64,000 bases of DNA from Chitinophaga agrisoli (lineage in GTDB: Bacteria; Bacteroidota; Bacteroidia; Chitinophagales; Chitinophagaceae). The stretch covers positions 1,356,481-1,420,480 of the forward strand of contig NZ_VUOC01000002.1 in NCBI RefSeq assembly GCF_008386695.1, in the 5' to 3' direction. The notes under the pieces are model-generated. The model was given only the letters and a program-made list of their open reading frames with translations, did no database searches and had not been told where the DNA came from. Below, one piece after another: positions 1 through 7,341 of this stretch (position 1 is its first letter; every line of letters starts with the position of its first letter). A program made the translations under genes and the position numbers.

Positions 1-1340
1 AGCGGGCCCGTACTTTTGAAGACATTGAGGAGCTGGTAGCCGTAACAGCAAAGAACAATATCTATAAGTATGTGCAGGCAGAGCCCAGCGATAAAAGCAC
101 GTTTCAGCAATTCCTTTTATCGCCGGCCTGGATGCAGATCAGACAGGGTTTTGACGATGCTTTCGTAAAGGGAATGTCGCGTACTTTTTCTGAAGACCGC
201 GGGCCAGACAGCTCTGTGATCGAGCTAAAATTTACTTTTTACACAAAGCCCAGCCACCGGCCCCATGGCACACAGTTCTGGCAGGATCTTCCTATGGACC
301 AGAAGCTGCGGGAGGATAGCCTGTCCCTAATACAGATGAACAAGACGGTAGAAGCCGGGCTCCGGAAGCTGGGCGTTACCGCGCCGCACTATTACCTCTT
401 ACAGGATTATGCAAATAATAGTACCGATGTCAGTCATCCGGAGGCACGTAAAGCCGCTTTTGTGAGCAAACGCTATTCTTATAATCTCCAGCACCTGAAA
501 AGGTACCAACTCGTAGTGAGCGCTGTGGATGGCCTTGTATGGTATAAAATGCGTTATTATGCAGCCTCCAGCATACTGATGCTGTTGCTAACCGGCGCTG
601 CCTTTTATTTTATATTAAAACTTATGCGCAACCAGCGTTTGTATGCAGAAGCACGGGTGGCATTCACCAGCAACATGACGCACGAGATCAAGACCCCTAT
701 TGCTACCGTAGCGCTGGCCATTGAATCTATCAACAAGTATGACCTGATCAATGATCCTGTAAAACTGCAAACCTACCTGGATATCAGCCGGCAGGAATTG
801 CAGCGGCTAAACCTTATGGTAGAAAAAGTGCTTAACCTGAGCCAGGAAAACAGCGCGGAACAATATCAGCTTAAACCGGCCCTGTACGACGTACAAACCG
901 GCCTGCAGGAGGTCATCAGCTCCATGGAACTGCAATTTGCGGCTAAGGGGGCCAGCTGTACCTTTACTCCCTGGCAGGAGCCCTGCTTTGTTTATGCAGA
1001 TGCCGTGCATTTGACAAATGTTTTTTATAACTTGATAGAGAACGCGGTGAAATATGCCGATAAGCCTTTACAGCTAAATATCACCTGCAGCTGTAACGAC
1101 ACTGAAGTAAAGATCAGCTTTACAGATAACGGCCCGGGTATTGAACCTATTTACCACGACAGGGTATTTGAGCGTTATTTCAGGGTGCCATCCGGGGGCG
1201 ACCGGCATAATGTAAAAGGATCCGGCCTGGGGTTAAATTATGTAAAACACATCATAGAAGCGCATAAAGGCGCCATCCTGTTAAAAAGCGAAGCAGGTAA
1301 AGGGAGCACATTTATCATCAATCTACCGGTAGCAGCATGA
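1..1340 (+). CDS. Sensor histidine kinase, 5' end outside the window
   Basis: Membrane sensor kinase that would autophosphorylate on histidine and pass the phosphate to the response regulator encoded next. The reading frame is open to the left edge (codons start at base 3), so the N-terminus is missing; a GTG at 72 is only an internal codon. Counting from that GTG, a periplasmic sensor region is followed by one membrane helix at about 164-184. The H-box MTHEIKTP has its histidine near 204. The N-box NLIENAVKYA and the G-boxes DNGPGIEP and GSGLGLNYVK complete a HisKA/HATPase_c core. The stop overlaps the start of the regulator as ATGA, so the two are translationally coupled. The sensed signal cannot be read from the sequence. 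Confidence 0.93.
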   Translation, partial: RARTFEDIEELVAVTAKNNIYKYVQAEPSDKSTFQQFLLSPAWMQIRQGFDDAFVKGMSRTFSEDRGPDSSVIELKFTFYTKPSHRPHGTQFWQDLPMDQKLREDSLSLIQMNKTVEAGLRKLGVTAPHYYLLQDYANNSTDVSHPEARKAAFVSKRYSYNLQHLKRYQLVVSAVDGLVWYKMRYYAASSILMLLLTGAAFYFILKLMRNQRLYAEARVAFTSNMTHEIKTPIATVALAIESINKYDLINDPVKLQTYLDISRQELQRLNLMVEKVLNLSQENSAEQYQLKPALYDVQTGLQEVISSMELQFAAKGASCTFTPWQEPCFVYADAVHLTNVFYNLIENAVKYADKPLQLNITCSCNDTEVKISFTDNGPGIEPIYHDRVFERYFRVPSGGDRHNVKGSGLGLNYVKHIIEAHKGAILLKSEAGKGSTFIINLPVAA

Positions 1341-2026
1341 GTGTTAAAGTACTATACGTTGAAGACGAGCCTTTTTTATCCCGCATTGTAAGCGATGGTT
1401 TAGCCAGCAGCGGGTACCAGGTTGAACTGGTAGCTGACGGCAGCCAGGTTATGCAAACCTTTAGCAGGTTTAGTCCTGATATCTGCGTATTGGATATCAT
1501 GCTGCCTTCCAGGGACGGTTATGAGCTGGCGGTAGAGATCCGGGGACAATACCCATCCCTGCCCATTATTTTCCTAAGTGCCAAATCGCTTACAGAGGAT
1601 GTGGTAAAAGGTTTTAAAAGCGGTGGCAACGATTACCTGAAAAAGCCCTTCAGCATGGATGAATTGCTGGTACGTATGGAAGCCCTGCTGAACAGGATAC
1701 CTGCCAGCGCCGGGGCGGGTACTCAAAAAAACACCGTATATACATTTGGCCCCTGTAAACTGGATACTGTACAGCAAACCCTGACTACCTCAAAAGGGGT
1801 ACATGCCTTATCCTTCAAAGAATCTGCCTTGCTTGAACTATTGATCCAGAAAAAGAATGATACCCTCGAAAGACAAGAGGCATTATTAAAGATATGGCAG
1901 GATGATACTTACTATAATACCCGGAGCATGGACGTATTCATGGCGCATTTGCGCAAGCTGTTAAAAGATGAACCGGGCATACAGATCCTGGGGCTGAGGG
2001 GTGTGGGGTACAAATTGATCTGTTAG
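1337..2026 (+). CDS. OmpR/PhoB-family response regulator
   Basis: DNA-binding partner of the preceding histidine kinase. The receiver domain (residues 1-120) has the acidic pocket ED at 10-11, the phospho-acceptor aspartate at about 53 (VLDIMLPSRDG) and the conserved lysine in YLKKPF. The C-terminal 100 residues form a winged-helix Trans_reg_C domain ending in the typical LRGVGYKL. At 229 residues it has normal length for the family. The ATG overlaps the kinase stop by four bases. A weak hairpin follows the stop. Target genes are unknown; no binding site was recognised nearby. Confidence 0.95.
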   Translation: MSVKVLYVEDEPFLSRIVSDGLASSGYQVELVADGSQVMQTFSRFSPDICVLDIMLPSRDGYELAVEIRGQYPSLPIIFLSAKSLTEDVVKGFKSGGNDYLKKPFSMDELLVRMEALLNRIPASAGAGTQKNTVYTFGPCKLDTVQQTLTTSKGVHALSFKESALLELLIQKKNDTLERQEALLKIWQDDTYYNTRSMDVFMAHLRKLLKDEPGIQILGLRGVGYKLIC

Positions 2027-2032
2027 TACCAG

Positions 2033-2066
2033 ACCGGACACTGCAATGTAGCATGCCCGGTCCGGT
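2033..2066. terminator. Hairpin between convergent genes
   Basis: ACCGGAC at 2033-2039 pairs with GTCCGGT at 2060-2066 just after the response-regulator stop and before the stop of the minus-strand gene at 2081. The following T-run is poor, so termination strength is uncertain. Confidence 0.45.
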
Positions 2067-2080
2067 TTGTGGAATATATT

Positions 2081-2281
2081 TTACGGTTGCTCTTCCTTGT
2101 CCGTATCATTCTTATCCTCCTTATCGCCAGCTTCTGCAATTTTCTTGACAATAGAAGATACAGGCCCTTCCATCTTTTCCTGTGGATCAGGCCCCATTGT
2201 TTCAGGATCAGGCTTCACGGGTGAATGGTGCTTTTTCTGCTCCTTCTTAGCCTTCTGTTCAAGTTTTTTCTTGTCAGCCAT
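2081..2281 (-). CDS. Small highly charged hypothetical protein
   Basis: A 66-residue protein made almost entirely of Lys, Glu, Asp and Pro, with no signal peptide, membrane segment or cysteine. The N-terminal part is a lysine/glutamate-rich stretch; the middle is proline-rich. It is probably unstructured. An antisense frame of similar length on the plus strand is hydrophobic and cysteine-rich and looks like the shadow. It stands alone, convergent with the response regulator. Function unknown; low-complexity composition makes homology assignment from sequence alone impossible. Confidence 0.55.
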   Translation of the reverse strand: MADKKKLEQKAKKEQKKHHSPVKPDPETMGPDPQEKMEGPVSSIVKKIAEAGDKEDKNDTDKEEQP

Positions 2282-2334
2282 AATACACTGTTTACTGTAA
2301 TACGCGTTAAAATCATGCCATCATAGGGTGATTT

Positions 2335-2366
2335 ATTGCTTTTATTGGAAAGGGCTGTTACTTTTG
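2335..2366 (+). promoter_or_regulatory. Predicted Bacteroidota-type promoter
   Basis: ATTG at 2335-2338, 20 bases, then TACTTTTG at 2359-2366. This fits the TTG(-33)/TAnnTTTG(-7) consensus known for the primary sigma factor of Bacteroidota. It lies about 50 bases before the small gene at 2418. Confidence 0.6.
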
Positions 2367-2417
2367 CGATCTGGAACGGCATTCTGCCATCTTTATAGAC
2401 AGCCGGGGAATTGACAT

Positions 2418-2648
2418 ATGATAAATTTTAACACTGAAATAGGCGGATTCAATTTTGAGTTCAAGACGATGAATATACGGGAATGGAAATTATTCCAGGT
2501 ATATGTAAGCATTGAGGGCGTTAAGCGCCGTTTTCATATGGCCGGCAATGAGCAGGGTTTCAGCATCACAGATAGTTTCCCGGAGATCAAAGCGCTGGAG
2601 CAGGAACTTTCCGATGCCATACTACAGCAGAAAAGAGCTACGGTCTAA
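2418..2648 (+). CDS. Small hypothetical protein
   Basis: A 76-residue soluble protein, about a third of it charged, with no signal peptide. The sequence is mixed alpha/beta (MINFNTEIGGFNFEFKTMN, then a C-terminal helix rich in Glu and Leu) and looks like a genuine small protein. It has a good promoter directly upstream and an ATG start. It precedes the MFS exporter by 145 bases and may be transcribed with it. I do not recognise the family. Confidence 0.6.
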   Translation: MINFNTEIGGFNFEFKTMNIREWKLFQVYVSIEGVKRRFHMAGNEQGFSITDSFPEIKALEQELSDAILQQKRATV

Positions 2649-2793
2649 TCAGCATTACCACTATTTAAGGGAGATAAATAAATCTCCGGCACTAAATCAA
2701 CTTGTCCAATTCCGCCCGTTATCATGGCTGGTTAACACCCGTATAGCTTATTATCTGGATAGTATCTTTGCAATACCATCAACGAAACACGAT

Positions 2794-4008
2794 ATGGTAA
2801 AGAAGATGAAGACTGCGGAATTTATTGCTTTGTCTGCCTGCTCCATGGCGCTTACGGCAATGGGCATTGATATTATGCTTCCTGCATTTGCAGCGGTCAG
2901 GATCCATTTTCATCTGCCTGCGTCTTCTACGGACACGGCCAGGATCATCTCATTCTTTTTTATGGGTCAGGTAACGCAGATCATTTTTGGCGTGTTGTCT
3001 GACCGTTATGGGCGCCTGTCCATCCTCCGGGTTGGATTTCCGTTCTATATTATCGGTGGCGTCGTTGCCGCTTTTGGCCCCAGCCTTCATATCATATATG
3101 CCGCCCGTTTTTTGACGGGCATGGGCGCTTCCGCCGTTTTTATGTCAACCATTGCGGCGGTGAGGGACCGTTTTGTCGGGGATGAGATGGCGCGGATCAT
3201 GTCGCTGATATTTACCATTTTTCTATTTACGCCGGTAGTGGCGCCTTTTCTGGGGTCCGCCATACTGGCCATTTCATCCTGGCAGGGAGTGTTCCTGGCG
3301 CCTCCGCTGATGGCGGTGATCGTATTTTGCTGGTCGTTCCGGCTGGAGGAATCCCTTCCACGGGAACACCGCGTACCGCTTGATTGGGCAAGCATTGGAA
3401 GGTCTGTCAAAGCGGTATTAAGCAACGGGGCTTTTCTGCGGTATACCGGTATTACCACCATTCTTTTTACGGCTTTAAGCTCCTATGTGGCCAGCTCAGA
3501 ACATATTGTAGGAGAGATCTATGGCAGGCCAAAGCTGTTCCCCTGGATCTTTGCGGGCACCGGGTTACTGATGTCCGGCTGTACGCTGTTGAATGCCCGT
3601 CTATCCGCTTTGTATGGATCACGGCGTATCATCAGGTGGCTGTTGAGCATCTATACTTTAATAGGCGGTTTGCTGCTGCTTTGCACATTTATGTCAGGCG
3701 ACCCGCCGGCCATGCTTATATTCTTTGCGGCCGTAGCTATTATGCTGGGTATTAACCTTGCTGTGGAGCCTAATAGCAGTTCCCTGGCACTGGAGCCCAT
3801 GGGGGATGTGGCGGGCATGGCCGCGTCTATTTATGGCACCGCCTTCTTTTTCTTAGGCGCCACGCTGGGGTCATTTATCAGTCATTTAATGCACCATAAG
3901 GTACTGCCGCTTGTGCTGAGTTTCTTTATCATGGGGGTGGCGACCGTGTTGCTGGTATTTAGCGATGTTCGCCCACTGCGTGAGAAAGTGACCAGACAAC
4001 AGGTATAA
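2794..4008 (+). CDS. MFS multidrug exporter, Bcr/CflA-like
   Basis: Inner-membrane drug:proton antiporter with 12 predicted membrane helices. Helix 1 carries GIDIMLPAF, typical of the Bcr/CflA subgroup, and the loop between helices 2 and 3 has the MFS signature GVLSDRYGR. An arginine-containing motif (ARFLTGMGASAV) lies in helix 4. The frame extends upstream to 2512, but that extension overlaps the small gene in another frame and is not hydrophobic, so I place the start at ATG 2794, with ATG 2806 as alternative. About 404 residues, normal for the family. It is followed after 29 bases by an oxidoreductase, probably co-transcribed. Substrate unknown. Confidence 0.85.
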   Translation: MVKKMKTAEFIALSACSMALTAMGIDIMLPAFAAVRIHFHLPASSTDTARIISFFFMGQVTQIIFGVLSDRYGRLSILRVGFPFYIIGGVVAAFGPSLHIIYAARFLTGMGASAVFMSTIAAVRDRFVGDEMARIMSLIFTIFLFTPVVAPFLGSAILAISSWQGVFLAPPLMAVIVFCWSFRLEESLPREHRVPLDWASIGRSVKAVLSNGAFLRYTGITTILFTALSSYVASSEHIVGEIYGRPKLFPWIFAGTGLLMSGCTLLNARLSALYGSRRIIRWLLSIYTLIGGLLLLCTFMSGDPPAMLIFFAAVAIMLGINLAVEPNSSSLALEPMGDVAGMAASIYGTAFFFLGATLGSFISHLMHHKVLPLVLSFFIMGVATVLLVFSDVRPLREKVTRQQV

Positions 4009-4037
4009 TACAATACATTTTCATATAAACTCTACTT

Positions 4038-5045
4038 GTGAAAGCAATACAATTAACGCAATTCGGCATACCTCATTTACAGCTTACAGACATTCCCACG
4101 CCTGCCATCGGTGAGAGCGAAGTATTGGTAAAGACCACTGCTGTAGCGCTTGAATATCATGATCTGATCATAGTGGAAAACAGGATACCCTTTGGCATAC
4201 CGCTTCCACTCGTCCCGGTTTCAGAGGGAGTAGGTATAGTCGAAAATGTTGGCAGTAAAGTGACCCGCTGGAAAAAAGGCGACCGGGTGATCATCCCGTT
4301 TATTTCCCGTTGGCAAGCAGGAAAGAACACGCCCTATAACGACCAATTGAGAACCAGCTTTACGCTTCCCGGGTTGCTGGCGGCATACAGCGTGCAACCG
4401 GAAAATACGCTGGTCCGCACGCCCGGTAACCTTACAGATACAGCCGCAGCCTCATTGGCGGTTGCAGGGCTGACGGCCTGGACCTGCCTGGTTGAACAGG
4501 CTAATATCCGGGCCGGACAAACCATTCTGGTACAAGGTAGCGGTGGCGTTTCCCTGTTTGCGATACAAATAGCCAAAACATTCGGGTTAAAAGTGATTGC
4601 CACCACCGGCAGTCAGGAAAAGGAGCAGCAATTAAAAGACCTGGGCGCTGATGAGGTGATCAATTATAAAACATTCCCTGCATGGAGCCATGAAGTAAAG
4701 CGCCTGAACGGAGGATCCGGCGTGGATGTAACAATGGATATGGCTGGTACTGATACTATTGAGCAAAGCATCCTTTCCGTAAAACAGCATGGTTTTGTTG
4801 GATTGATAGGCCTGCTGACAGGCACTAAGCTGACCATAGACCTGATCCCGCTCATTACAAACTATATCCGGCTGCAGGCCTATTCTGTGGGTAATGCCCA
4901 GGAATTACACGACCTGGTGCGCGCCATTGAAACGAATAATATTAAGCCTGTTGTGGACAGCGTGTTCCCAATCGAAAAAGTGCAGGACGCTTTCCATAGA
5001 TTCAAATCAGGAAAAGCATTTGGAAAGGTGGTCATTACATTCTGA
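4038..5045 (+). CDS. Zinc-independent MDR alcohol dehydrogenase / quinone reductase-like
   Basis: Medium-chain dehydrogenase/reductase that would use NAD(P)H to reduce or oxidise a carbonyl or quinone. The N-terminal GroES-like domain covers residues 1-130. The nucleotide-binding motif GSGGVSLFAIQIAK is near residue 171, with ADEVINY further on, as in NAD(P)-dependent alcohol dehydrogenases. The cysteine ligands of the catalytic zinc are not seen, pointing to the zinc-free subgroup. The start is GTG at 4038, 29 bases after the exporter gene. The physiological substrate is unknown; pairing with a drug exporter suggests a detoxification role, which is inference. Confidence 0.85.
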   Translation: MKAIQLTQFGIPHLQLTDIPTPAIGESEVLVKTTAVALEYHDLIIVENRIPFGIPLPLVPVSEGVGIVENVGSKVTRWKKGDRVIIPFISRWQAGKNTPYNDQLRTSFTLPGLLAAYSVQPENTLVRTPGNLTDTAAASLAVAGLTAWTCLVEQANIRAGQTILVQGSGGVSLFAIQIAKTFGLKVIATTGSQEKEQQLKDLGADEVINYKTFPAWSHEVKRLNGGSGVDVTMDMAGTDTIEQSILSVKQHGFVGLIGLLTGTKLTIDLIPLITNYIRLQAYSVGNAQELHDLVRAIETNNIKPVVDSVFPIEKVQDAFHRFKSGKAFGKVVITF

Positions 5046-5093
5046 TATTGAACTATTTGTTATCATAAAAAAGGTATGATCAATATCTAAATT

Positions 5094-5113
5094 ATTAACT
5101 TGCAATAGTTAAT
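5094..5113 (+). promoter_or_regulatory. Inverted repeat, candidate operator of the Crp/Fnr gene
   Basis: A perfect 7-bp inverted repeat, ATTAACT-N6-AGTTAAT, ends 17 bases before the ATG of the Crp/Fnr regulator. A related repeat sits before the SMR exporter at 5732-5758. Both contain TAACT...AGTTA arms around TGC. Position and symmetry suit an autoregulatory operator. Confidence 0.4.
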
Positions 5114-5130
5114 ATCTTAAAACAAGGCTA

Positions 5131-5694
5131 ATGGATATTGATGCTATCATTGATAACGTATATGTGCTGCCGGAAAAGTCAAGGGAGCGCCTGAAGGCCA
5201 ATATATCAGAAATAACCTATCCCAGGGGGCATTTGCTGTTTAAGGTTAACAAGATAAGCTCCCGGATCTATTTCATAAAAACGGGCATTGTGCGCGCCTA
5301 CGCAGAAACGCCAGATAATGAGATCACTTTCTGGTTTGGCAAGGAAGGCGATACCGTGATCTCCATGAAAAGTTATGTATATGACCAAAAAGGCTATGAA
5401 AATATAGAGCTATTAGAACCCTGTGAGCTGTATCAAACGGACGCAGAAGACCTGCGCAAGTTATTTAATGAGGATATCCATATTGCCAACTGGGGAAGAA
5501 AGTTTGCCGAGCAGGAGCTGGTAAAAGTGGAAGAGCGGCTTATTTTCAGACAATGCAGAACGGCGATGGAACGCTATAAAGAGCTCATATCCACAGACCC
5601 TGCATTACTGCAACGGGTACAGCTGGGCCATATTGCTTCTTACCTGGGCATGACGCAGGTTAGTTTAAGCAGGATCAGGTCTGAACTAAAATAG
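5131..5694 (+). CDS. Crp/Fnr-family transcriptional regulator
   Basis: Cytoplasmic regulator of 187 residues. An N-terminal cyclic-nucleotide-binding-like beta-barrel covers about 25-120 (YFIKTGIVRAYAET, then FWFGKEGDTV). A dimerisation helix follows, and the C-terminus is a short helix-turn-helix (LGHIASYLGMTQVSLSRIR). There are no Fnr-type iron-sulfur cysteines. Bacteroidota have many such proteins and most do not appear to bind cAMP. A palindrome just upstream suggests autoregulation and a similar one precedes the SMR exporter 75 bases downstream, so it probably controls that exporter. Confidence 0.88.
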   Translation: MDIDAIIDNVYVLPEKSRERLKANISEITYPRGHLLFKVNKISSRIYFIKTGIVRAYAETPDNEITFWFGKEGDTVISMKSYVYDQKGYENIELLEPCELYQTDAEDLRKLFNEDIHIANWGRKFAEQELVKVEERLIFRQCRTAMERYKELISTDPALLQRVQLGHIASYLGMTQVSLSRIRSELK

Positions 5695-5731
5695 CCGGCT
5701 TATTTTTTATCATTTGTAAAATTTTTACCCG

Positions 5732-5758
5732 TTATAACTTGCGAACTTGCAGTTATAA
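5732..5758 (+). promoter_or_regulatory. Inverted repeat before the SMR exporter
   Basis: TTATAACT at 5732-5739 and AGTTATAA at 5751-5758 form a perfect 8-bp inverted repeat with an 11-base spacer, ending 11 bases before the GTG start. It shares the TAACT/AGTTA arms with the repeat before the Crp/Fnr gene. It may be the operator through which that regulator controls the exporter. Confidence 0.4.
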
Positions 5759-5769
5759 AATCAATTACT

Positions 5770-6096
5770 GTGAACTGGATCATTTTAATCATCGCGGGCT
5801 TGTTTGAGGTAGCCTTTACCTCCAGCCTGGGCAAAGCAAAAGAATCAACAGGCACGGCCATGTATCTGTGGTATGGCGCTTTCCTGTTTTCATTAACAGC
5901 CAGTATGCTGTTGTTAATGAAAGCCACCCAGAGCCTGCCCCTGGGAACCGCTTATGCCGTATGGACAGGCATTGGCGCGGTAGGTACCGCCCTGATAGGG
6001 ATCTTTGTATTTAATGAGCCGGCTCATTTCTGGAGACTGTTTTTTGTGGCAACGTTAATAGGCTCGATCGTAGGATTGAAAGCTGTTTCTGAATAA
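5770..6096 (+). CDS. Small multidrug resistance (SMR) exporter, SugE/Gdx-like
   Basis: A 108-residue inner-membrane protein with four predicted helices, the size of SMR proton antiporters. The essential membrane-embedded glutamate is Glu13 in AGLFEVAF. The GLxKA-like segment after helix 1 resembles the guanidinium/quaternary ammonium (SugE/Gdx) branch more than EmrE. The start is GTG at 5770. It lies 75 bases after the Crp/Fnr regulator on the same strand and ends at a strong hairpin terminator. Substrate specificity cannot be decided from sequence alone. Confidence 0.85.
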   Translation: MNWIILIIAGLFEVAFTSSLGKAKESTGTAMYLWYGAFLFSLTASMLLLMKATQSLPLGTAYAVWTGIGAVGTALIGIFVFNEPAHFWRLFFVATLIGSIVGLKAVSE

Positions 6097-6101
6097 ACAA
6101 G

Positions 6102-6155
6102 CGGCATAAACACCGTTCCTTCATAGGCTGAAACGATGTTTATGCCGTTTTTTTT
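6102..6155. terminator. Strong intrinsic terminator between convergent genes
   Basis: CGGCATAAACA at 6102-6112 pairs perfectly with TGTTTATGCCG at 6137-6147, followed by eight T. It terminates the SMR gene; its T-run overlaps the stop of the minus-strand gene ending at 6154. Confidence 0.85.
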
Positions 6156-7329
6156 AATGAAAATACTGCCGCAGGTCTGCTTCGTACACCCGGCCGGTTT
6201 CATCAGAAGCCAGCACGATCCACGGAGCATCCGCAGGGAATGGCGCCCTGGATACTGTACAATTGTTAACCCTTGCCTGCAGGGAGGCGTCCGCCACAAT
6301 CACTACCTGTTTCCTGACCAATATTCCGGCCCTGGTGGTATCTATCTCTGCAAATTCAATACGGTCTTTATTCCTGCCGGTTTTATCATAGATGGTATGC
6401 CCTGTCAATAATAATCCGCGCTGCGCCACGGCGATGATAACCGGACGGCTGGGCTCTGCTTCCGCCGTGCGGGGCGCATAAGGGAAGTTTGACCATACGC
6501 CGGCGGGGTTGCGTACCCGCAATACCAGCTGGGGACAGCTATTGCTATCAATGCTGTTCTTACTGACCATCCATACTGTTCCGTCGGCCGTTAGCGCGGT
6601 ATGCAGGTGATCATCCGCCGTTTTATTACCCGCTTCCACAATCCCCTGCCCTTCCCAGTCATTGGCGGCATGGCCGTTCCGGTGCAGGCGGTATTGTACC
6701 GCATCCTCCTTTTGGTTGGACCAGCTAACCATCACTGCCCCGGGCAGGGCCGTAATTACGCTGATATCGTCCTTACCAATGCCGCGCTTCATGCTGATGG
6801 CCTGGCTCCAGGCGCCTTTAGCACCAGCATGCCAGGCGTATACAGTGGTGGCGCCATCCGCCGCCACCCACCATTCTCCGGCGTCATCCCTGGCTATAGT
6901 GGCCGTTTCAATATCCTCTTTTGCGGGCGTTTTTAATACGGCCAGTACCGTAGCCTTCCATGGCTTATCCGGACCAGATGAGGTGAGCCTGAATACAACC
7001 AGTGAATCCTGCGCTACCCCTACGGCTGTAACACCATCCTTATCCGCCCATACATCCGCCCTGCCGGGCACAGCTTTCAGTGAACCGTTCACTTCCGGAT
7101 GTTCTTTCCAGCCACCGGTAGTGCGCTGCCACAGCGAAGGTCCGTTAGACCGGGGCAGCAGCGCCCACCAGCAGTTATCCTGGAACCACAGTTTTGATTG
7201 CGGTTTATCGGCAGTAGGATTGGCGGCGTCTACTGAGAAAACCGGTCTGTCTGATGGCGCTGTTTGCGCATACACGCTGCTACTGAACAGGGATACGCAT
7301 AACAGTGATATTTTTATGATCCTGTGCAT
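6154..7329 (-). CDS. Secreted propeller-like protein of a SusCD locus
   Basis: A 391-residue protein with a signal peptide (cleavage near VYAQ, residue 21). The rest is beta-rich with repeated short strands containing W/G/D patterns such as GEWWVAADGATTVYAWH and GTVWMVSKNSID, as in BNR or sialidase-like propellers. No catalytic residues can be assigned. It starts 12 bases after the stop of the SusD gene and must be the last gene of the sigma-dependent uptake operon. It may bind or process the imported ligand at the cell surface; no lipobox is evident. I do not recognise a named family. Confidence 0.75.
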   Translation of the reverse strand: MHRIIKISLLCVSLFSSSVYAQTAPSDRPVFSVDAANPTADKPQSKLWFQDNCWWALLPRSNGPSLWQRTTGGWKEHPEVNGSLKAVPGRADVWADKDGVTAVGVAQDSLVVFRLTSSGPDKPWKATVLAVLKTPAKEDIETATIARDDAGEWWVAADGATTVYAWHAGAKGAWSQAISMKRGIGKDDISVITALPGAVMVSWSNQKEDAVQYRLHRNGHAANDWEGQGIVEAGNKTADDHLHTALTADGTVWMVSKNSIDSNSCPQLVLRVRNPAGVWSNFPYAPRTAEAEPSRPVIIAVAQRGLLLTGHTIYDKTGRNKDRIEFAEIDTTRAGILVRKQVVIVADASLQARVNNCTVSRAPFPADAPWIVLASDETGRVYEADLRQYFH

Positions 7330-7341
7330 ATGTTTGATCGT

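Noticed and set aside
2512-2793. N-terminal extension of the MFS exporter
   Set aside because: It overlaps a plausible small gene in another frame, is not hydrophobic and has no counterpart in the family.
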